Assembly: GCA_037783545.1 (NCBI GenBank)
Contig: JBBELK010001004.1
Coordinates: 1 to 64,000, forward strand
Origin: Henricia sp. BOLD:AAB3569
Lineage: Eukaryota; Echinodermata; Asteroidea; Spinulosida; Echinasteridae
DNA: 64,000 bases
Reading direction: 5' to 3'
Below are positions 57,100 to 64,000 of the stretch, piece by piece. The first letter of the stretch is position 1; each line of letters opens with the position of its first letter. Both the position numbers and the translations under genes were made by a program. The notes under the pieces were generated by a model that saw only the letters and a program-made list of their open reading frames with translations, was not told the origin of the DNA and made no database searches.

Positions 57100-58320
57100 T
57101 CTGAGTACTATTGGTTCATGGGGTTATCGAGGGGAAAGACGAAATAGGTCCTAGGGTCATATAGTTTTGGATGTAACACGGAAACATTCCTCAACTTAAT
57201 GCAATGACTCAATACTTAGTACACTGGCCCCTAAATTTGCACGTAAAAAAACACACACACAAACAAACAAACACGCAAGCCCGGTTCATAATATTTCACG
57301 CAATTGGCAAACGTATTTTCGTCTTCAATGCCAAGTTAAGCACTAAACAGCACAATTTGGAAAAGATACACCAAACGGTGCATGGCACAGTAATAGTCTG
57401 CACAAACACTTTCTTTTTACTTCAACCATAGAGGCTCTATGCTTCAACAGGCCGAGATTTTTTTTAAGCGTCACCCTTTTGTATCTCGCTATATACACAG
57501 TGCACATCACAGTCAATATAGAAATGGCTGGTATAATTGATTGCGAGTATATAGACAGCCTCATTAACCCATTCATTGTGCGTAAAATGCAGATCGGAAC
57601 AGGCATTTAGTCGTAGCTATATAGTCGATCGATAATAGACTACCAAGGTGAACACGTCACCCTATTGTTATTTGCCTGGGAAATGGCTCTGTACACTAAA
57701 AACCACTGAACCGTTTCCCTGTGCTTTTGCAATGGTGTTTTATCCGGCAGCAATACCATCGATAAATATACATTGGGTGAAGTTGGCTATACGAGAATTG
57801 AAGCCACGCGCCGGCCGCCATTGTACCCCACGAACAATGCTTGGCCTAAACTGCTCCCCGGTTCAAACGATCGCTTGCGTTCCACTTAACACATATGTAG
57901 ACCAGAGAGGACAGTAAGACCAGTCTAGGCAAGGCACTGTATTTGGTTGGGTACAATCATACCTCCATGGTACAATCATAGAGCAAGGAACAGATGTTCC
58001 TTGCTCTATGGTACAATTAATGCCGGACAGTGGCTTAAATTTTAGACGTCGTTGCTTCATCCATTGTATATATATTCCGGAGACCAGTCAGGGAATGGCA
58101 ATAGGGTTTTTAAGTTGCGACGATAAATTCTTTGAATTATCACTTTACCGTACCGCGTTTGTTAACGCCCAGACACCAATGAATGGAAAAGCACCTTAAA
58201 GTTGCACTGTCCAATTTTAGGCCGATTTGAGCGTCAACTTTTTTTAAAAGCTAAATCGTTATTTTTCCAGAATAGAAAAAGTTACCAGCTTTCATTTGGT
58301 ACCAAAAACGTTAAAGGTTT
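57100..58320. repeat. inverted arm, right outer part
   Basis: Reverse-complement partner of 48075-47985, 46670-46440, 45640-45385 and 45275-45018 in that order, so the collinearity of a long fold-back is kept. A perfect 16-bp hairpin (57977-58010) with a 2-base centre, absent from the left arm, is flanked by TGGTACAAT on both sides (57968-57976 and 58009-58017). Confidence 0.75.
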
Positions 58321-59024
58321 TGTGAGGTGGAAATTATCACCCAGCTGTTTTTATACAGAAATCAAAAGATCAAAGTGTTGCAGACAAAGGGGCAAACTCA
58401 AATTTGTTTTCAATTCAGAAAGAAGTGACATTTTCTCTACTTCAAAAATGTCTTGTCGGGCGAGGGCGCTGTTTGTTGCTGGTCATGGAGGGAACCCACA
58501 GTGGAAAAACAAAGAAAGAACATTACATTTCAAACAGTAGCAGTAGCCCACTGATCCATTTTTGACCCAAACAAACTTGTTAGGGTTGTTGCAAATGACA
58601 TACTAAACAAACTCAGTAAACTTATATAGTTCATGATATCAAGAAGCCACTGAAAATGACATTAACTTTTGTACACAAGTCTATGGAGAATTCCTCTGTT
58701 TTTCCTGAGATGACATCACGGCTTTGCTCATGAATATGGAAATTCTCATTAACATAAAAATAGAAAACGTGCAATTACACCAAAACGCAACTATCAAATT
58801 CTCTGAAATTGACCGAAATGTGTAAAACACATCCTCTACTAATATTTTACGTAATAAAAACCCTATTTCACACCTCCTTTAAATTCCGTCAAGGAATAAT
58901 TCTAGACCTTCGTCGGGGTGGTTTGTGGGTCTTTGCACTACAGCTTAACAGTTTAACAGTGATACGGCGCGTAGACTGGTTTCCGTCCACATATTCCACA
59001 CAGGAGAATATACAAACAATAATT
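58321..59024. other. no gene; lead-in to the 185-bp satellite
   Basis: Mixed sequence without a recognised domain. Near 58972 it contains the dispersed word GTAGACTGGTTTCCGTCCAC before the first satellite unit. Confidence 0.45.
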
Positions 59025-62000
59025 AATTTTTGGCCAAAAAATGACGATGCGACATAAGAATTGACCAAAACTTCACGTATGAGGTCACATTGACAATTTT
59101 GATAAAACATCCAAAAATTGTAAAGTTTGAATAAATGTTATAAATCTTACGCTAAAAAATGCTATTTTGATGGACTTTGCTTGTGCACAAAAGCGTAAAA
59201 AAAAAAAAATCATTTTTGGCCCAAAAATGACGATGCGATATAAGAATTGACCAAAACTTCACGTATGAGGTCACATTGACAATTTTGATAAAACATCCAA
59301 AAATTGTAAAGTTTGAATAAATGTTATAAATCTTATGCTAAAAAATGCTATTTTGATGGACTTTGCTTGTGCACAAAAGCGTTAAAAAAAAAAATTCATT
59401 TTTGGCCAAAAAATGACGATGCGATATAAGAATTGACCAAAACTTCACGTATGAGGTCACATTGACAATTTTGATAAAACATCCAAAAATTGTAAAGTTT
59501 GAATAAATGTTATAAATCTTACGCTAAAAAATGCTATTTTGATGGACTTTGCTTGTGCACAAAAACGTAAAAAAAAAAGTTCATTTTTGGCCAAAAAATG
59601 ACGATGCGAGATAAGAATTGACCGAAACTTCACGTATGAGGTCACATTGACAATTTTGATAAAACATCCAAAATTTGTAAAGTTTGAATAAATGTTATAA
59701 ATCTTACGCTAAAAAATGCTATTTTGATGGACTTTGCTTGTGCACAAAAGCGTAAAAAAAAAAGTTCATTTTTGGCCAAAAAATGACGATGCGACATAAG
59801 AATTGACCGAAACTTCACGTATGAGGTCACATTGACAATTTTGATAAAACATCCAAAAATTGTAAAGTTTGAATAAATGTTATAAATCTTACGCTAAAAA
59901 ATGCTATTTTGATGGACTTTGCTTGTGCACAAAAGCGAACAAATCAAATTTTCATTTTTGGCCAAAAAATGACGATGCGACATAAGAATTGACCGAAACT
60001 TCACGTATGAGGTCACATTGACAATTTTGATAAAACATCCAAAAATTGTAAAGTTTGAATAAATGTTATAAATCTTACGCTAAAAAATGCTATTTTGATG
60101 GACTTTGCTTGTGCACAAAAACGTAAAAAAAAAAGTTCATTTTTGGCCAAAAAATGACGATGCGAGATAAGAATTGACCGAAACTTCACGTATGAGGTCA
60201 CATTGACAATTTTGATAAAACATCCAAAATTTGTAAAGTTTGAATAAATGTTATAAATCTTACGCTAAAAAATGCTATTTTGATGGACTTTGCTTGTGCA
60301 CAAAAGCGTAAAAAAAAAAGTTCATTTTTGGCCAAAAAATGACGATGCGACATAAGAATTGACCGAAACTTCACGTATGAGGTCACATTGACAATTTTGA
60401 TAAAACATCCAAAAATTGTAAAGTTTGAATAAATGTTATAAATCTTACGCTAAAAAATGCTATTTTGATGGACTTTGCTTGTGCACAAAAGCGTACAAAT
60501 CAAATTTTCATTTTTGGCCAAAAAATGACGATGCGACATAAGAATTGACCGAAACTTCACGTATGAGGTCACATTGACAATTTTGATAAAACATCCAAAA
60601 ATTGTAAAGTTTGAATAAATGTTATAAATCTTACGCTAAAAAATGCTATTTTGATGGACTTTGCTTGTGCACAAAAGCGTACAAATCAAATTTTCATTTT
60701 TGGCCAAAAAATGACGATGCGACATAAGAATTGACAGAAACTTCACATATGAGGTCACATTGACAATTTTGATAAAACATCCAAAAATTGTAAAGTTTGA
60801 ATAAATGTTATAAATCTTACGCTAAAAAATGCTATTTTGATGGACTTTGCTTGTGCACAAAAGCGTACAAATCAAATTTTCATTTTTGGCCAAAAAATGA
60901 CGATGCGACATAAGAATTGACCGAAACTTCACGTATGAGGTCACATTGACAATTTTGATAAAACATCCAAAAATTGTAAAGTTTGAATAAATGTTATAAA
61001 TCTGACGCTAAAAAATGCTATTTTGATGGACTTTGCTTACAGTGCACAAAAGCGTACAAATCAAATTTTCATTTTTGGCCAAAAAATGACGATGCGACAT
61101 AAGAATTGACCGAAACTTCACGTATGAGGTCACATTGACAATTTTGATAAAACATCCAAAAATTGTAAAGTTTGAATAAATGTTATAAATCTTACGCTAA
61201 AAAATGCTATTTTGATGGACTTTGCTTGTGCACAAAAGCGTAAAAAAAAAAGTTCATTTTTGGCCAAAAAATGACGATGCGAGATAAGAATTGACCGAAA
61301 CTTCACGTATGAGGTCACATTGACAATTTTGATAAAACATCCAAAAATTGTAAAGTTTGAATAAATGTTATAAATCTTACGCTAAAAAATGCTATTTTGA
61401 TGGACTTTGCTTGTGCACAAAAGCGTAAAAAAATAAAATTAATTTTTGGCCAAAAAATGACGATGCGACATAAGAATTGACCAAAACTTCACGTATGAGG
61501 TCACATTGACAATTTTGATAAAACATCCAAAAATTGTAAAGTTTGAATAAATGTTAAATCTTACGCTAAAAAATGCTATTTTGATGGACTTTGCTTGTGC
61601 ACAAAAGCGTAAAAAAAAAAGTTCATTTTTGGCCAAAAAATGACGATGCGACATAAGAATTGACCGAAACTTCACGTATGAGGTCACATTGACAATTTTG
61701 ATAAAACATCCAAAAATTGTAAAGTTTGAATAAATGTTATAAATCTTACGCTAAAAAATGCTATTTTGATGGACTTTGCTTGTGCACAAAAGCGTACAAA
61801 TCAAATTTTCATTTTTGGCCAAAAAATGACGATGCGACATAAGAATTGACCGAAACTTCACGTATGAGGTCACATTGACAATTTTGATAAAACATCCAAA
61901 AATTGTAAAGTTTGAATAAATGTTATAAATCTTACGCTAAAAAATGCTATTTTGATGGACTTTGCTTGTGCACAAAAGCGTACAAATCAAATTTTCATTT

Positions 62001-62515
62001 TTGGCCAAAAAATGACGATGCGACATAAGAATTGACCGAAACTTCACATATGAGGTCACATTGACAATTTTGATAAAACATCCAAAAATTGTAAAGTTTG
62101 AATAAATGTTATAAATCTTACGCTAAAAAATGCTATTTTGATGGACTTTGCTTGTGCACAAAAGCGTTCAAATAAAATTTTCATTTTTGACCAAAAAATG
62201 ACGATGCGACATAAGAATTGAGCGAAACTTCAAGTATGAGGTCACATTGACAATTTTGATAAAACATCAACAAATTGTAAAGAATGAATAAAGTTGATAA
62301 ATCTTGCGCTAAAAAGTGCTATTTTTATGGACTTTGCTTGCTTGTGCACAAAAGCGTAAAATTAAAATTTTCATTTTTGGCCAAAAAATGACGATGCGAC
62401 ATAAAAAACTTCACGTATGAGGTCACATTGACAATTTTGATAAAACATCAAAAAATTGTAAAGTTTGAATAAATTTTACAAATCTTATGCTAAAAAGTGC
62501 TAATTTGATGGACAG
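59025..62515. repeat. 185-bp AT-rich satellite, about 19 units
   Basis: The unit starts TTTTTGGCCAAAAAATGACG and contains CGTATGAGGTCACATTGACA and GATGGACTTTGCTTGTGCAC. The link between units is either (A)8-12 plus GTTC or ACAAATCAAATTTTC, in alternating blocks. The last two units (from about 62170) are the most diverged. A two-unit block around 59580-59950 appears duplicated at about 60135-60500. Minus-strand 62-codon frames recur every 185-186 bp or multiples and are not genes. Confidence 0.97.
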
Positions 62516-63359
62516 ACATGGAAAATGAATTGAATATAACATTCATAGCATGTTATCCATGGGTGCAAGTCAACTCGACCGTTTGCCTAAGGAAGGTTAA
62601 ATCTTAGCACAAGCTAAAATTTCTTCAAATTTGCGGTACAAACAAATATTCCCTTTGTAATCTGCATTGCGCAGCGCGGTCAATCAACGCGTTACTTTCC
62701 GACGATCCGACACGTTTACGTGTCATCGATTTGTGTACGCACAGCGGTCGAGTTGGTCAGCAGACGAGTTGGTCAACGAACGAGTCAACTCGACTTTGAA
62801 GTCGACCAGGTACAACGGTCGCACAACAGTCAGTCGAGATGGTTTGACTCGATTTGGCAAACGATCAGCCAACAGTCCACGTAGACACGTGCTGAAATAG
62901 CGGTGACCGTGGCATCGCTAGCAGCGCGTGTCCACCTTTATACGTACCTAGACCGTACCTGTACCCTATACTAGAGCCGACCGCGCGCTGCAATGGCCGG
63001 TCCCATATCGATAGCGGGTATGCGGCATGCATCTGCTAAAATTGTCTTGTCACTCAATATACGCTACCACTACCAGTCTGCGTTTCAAATCAAACATTCC
63101 AATTGTATTTATACCCTATTTTTTTTTTAAACGAGCGCTATATAGTGTCTTTTATATTTGTGATAGAAACCGTGGAAATGGCAGCGGGAAAACACGGTCG
63201 CTTTTACACGGTCGTAATTCGCAGAAAAGTTGGATGAATTCGTCAAAACGTTGACCGATCGCCGGTAGAAAACATTTTCAGTACCACGGTACGTACGCGT
63301 ATACGGTGTCAATCACGCTCGGGCCGCTGATTGCGATGTAATACATTTATTTATAACGG
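62516..63359. other. CpG-bearing sequence, no gene identified
   Basis: CGGTCGAGTTGGTCAGCAGA near 62746 echoes the minisatellite at 7174-7269. A plus-strand frame at 62667-62900 (77 codons, arginine/serine-rich) has no recognised domain. The CpG content is higher than in the surroundings, so this may be captured host DNA, but I have no evidence for that. Confidence 0.4.
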
Positions 63360-63543
63360 AACACCGCTAGGCCCATACTCGGTTAAAACTTGTGCTTTCT
63401 TAATTTGATTAGCCTGGCGCATTTCTCTGCATAACAATGGAAAATCGGGGCAAACCTAGCATGGTTAAAACACGGTTAAAACTCGGTCATTTGAGGCATG
63501 GAACCTGCACGGTTGAAACACGTTTGAATGTCGGTTGCTTTTT

Positions 63544-63589
63544 TTTTAACCGAGAAACGTCGATTTTAACCGAGGAGATATTCATAGTG
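63544..63589 (-). repeat. right terminal inverted repeat of the CACTA-type element
   Basis: Reverse complement of 40054-40099 with one mismatch. AGA follows at 63590-63592. Confidence 0.9.
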
Positions 63590-64000
63590 AGAGGTGTGTA
63601 CAGACAGCCACAGGTTGCGGGAGCATCCAGGAAGCCCCAACCCCTTTTTTTCCTAAACTTTGAAATTTCTCTGCAATTTCCCGGCGAAAGTCTGTCAATT
63701 TTTTAGGACAAGTGCGCAATATAGAGTGTTAGGAGCATGCAAAATTTGAAGTTCGTCGGAAATTTTTTCGACCTCCAAATTTGCCGACGTTTGGACCACA
63801 CTTTGACCAAAATCCCGTCCCAAACTGGGCCGTATCTACGACAGTCCGAAGTACTGAGCATGCGCACGAATCAGGAGTACACCAAAGAGGTGTGTACAGA
63901 CAGCCACAGGTTGCGGGAGCATCCAGGAAGCCCCAACCCCTTTTTTTCCTAAACTTTGAAATTTCTCTGCAATTTCCCGGCGAAAGTCTGTCAATTTTTT
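63590..64000. repeat. 296-bp satellite, continuation after the insertion
   Basis: Resumes at AGAGGTGTGTACAGACAGCC, the exact point where the unit was cut at 40053, and continues for about 1.4 units to the window end. The array therefore extends beyond the window. Confidence 0.97.

Larger units (their letters stand above)
40054..63589. mobile_element. 23.5-kb CACTA/EnSpm-type insertion with 46-bp inverted ends
   Basis: The left end CACTATGAAAATCTCC and the right end (reverse complement CACTATGAATATCTCC) match at 45 of 46 positions. AGA lies outside both ends (40051-40053 and 63590-63592). The satellite unit is cut at CACCAAAGA and resumes AGAGGTGTGTACAG, so the empty site can be read directly from neighbouring units. 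Both ends carry subterminal TCGGTTAAAA words in both orientations (to about 40260 and from about 63380). CACT(A/G) termini, 3-bp target duplications and subterminal repeats define CACTA transposons. No CACTA transposase frame is found inside, so the copy is non-autonomous or decayed, with other elements nested in it. Confidence 0.8.

Noticed and set aside
59457..61687. Repeated 62-codon minus-strand proteins beginning MTSYVKFRSI
   Set aside because: They recur at 185-186 bp spacing or multiples of it as by-products of the AT-rich satellite and have no initiation context or domain.
40054..63589. Giant virus-like or Maverick/Polinton element
   Set aside because: No polymerase, packaging ATPase, protease, capsid or integrase frames are visible. 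The ends are CACTA-type with a 3-bp duplication rather than 5-6 bp.

Overview
This window is repeat-dominated nuclear DNA from an animal, most likely a marine invertebrate and possibly a deuterostome. The evidence is spliced exon fragments with GT/AG borders, eukaryotic tRNA genes with internal A and B boxes, tRNA-derived SINEs of a type common in marine invertebrates, and remnants of CACTA, TTAA-flanked, Tc1-like, Ngaro-like and integrase-like elements. Nothing points to a bacterium: there are no operons, no ribosome binding sites, and almost every open frame is short. The species cannot be named from the sequence alone.

Layout. 1-7.2 kb: AT-rich intergenic DNA with G-runs, a TTAA-flanked inverted-repeat element (1912-2847), a short CACT-ended element (4043-5473) and four copies of a 273-bp satellite (6069-7165) followed by a 16-bp minisatellite. 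7.4-10 kb: a broken integrase-like gene (exons at 7422-7950 and 9899-9986) whose central catalytic exon is missing, with small inverted-repeat elements and a SINE in the gap. 10-10.76 kb: four copies of a ~172-bp exon-like repeat ending in a possible true exon. 11.43-21.19 kb: exactly 17 tandem copies of a 574-bp unit, each carrying one minus-strand tRNA-Glu(CTC). 21.8-22.3 kb: two exons of a probable DEK-like chromatin protein. 22.5-40.05 kb: about 60 copies of a 296-bp satellite, homologous to the 273-bp satellite at 6-7 kb.

The satellite is interrupted at 40053/63590 by one clean insertion of 23,536 bp. It has 46-bp terminal inverted repeats starting CACTATG and a 3-bp AGA target duplication, which is the signature of a CACTA/EnSpm element. 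The satellite resumes in register at 63590 and runs off the window. I see no transposase in the insert. It holds a collapsed Ngaro-like retroelement with split direct repeats (42159-44213), a SINE, nested long inverted arms (45-58.3 kb), fold-back elements, a degenerate gene of a repeated marine-invertebrate family that may be a transposase (52.0-53.6 kb) and a 185-bp satellite (59.0-62.5 kb).

Probable host coding DNA is limited to the DEK-like exons, perhaps the exon at 10549-10755, and the tRNA-Glu array. The rest is selfish or decayed sequence. Most short open frames in the satellites are by-products of repeat periodicity.
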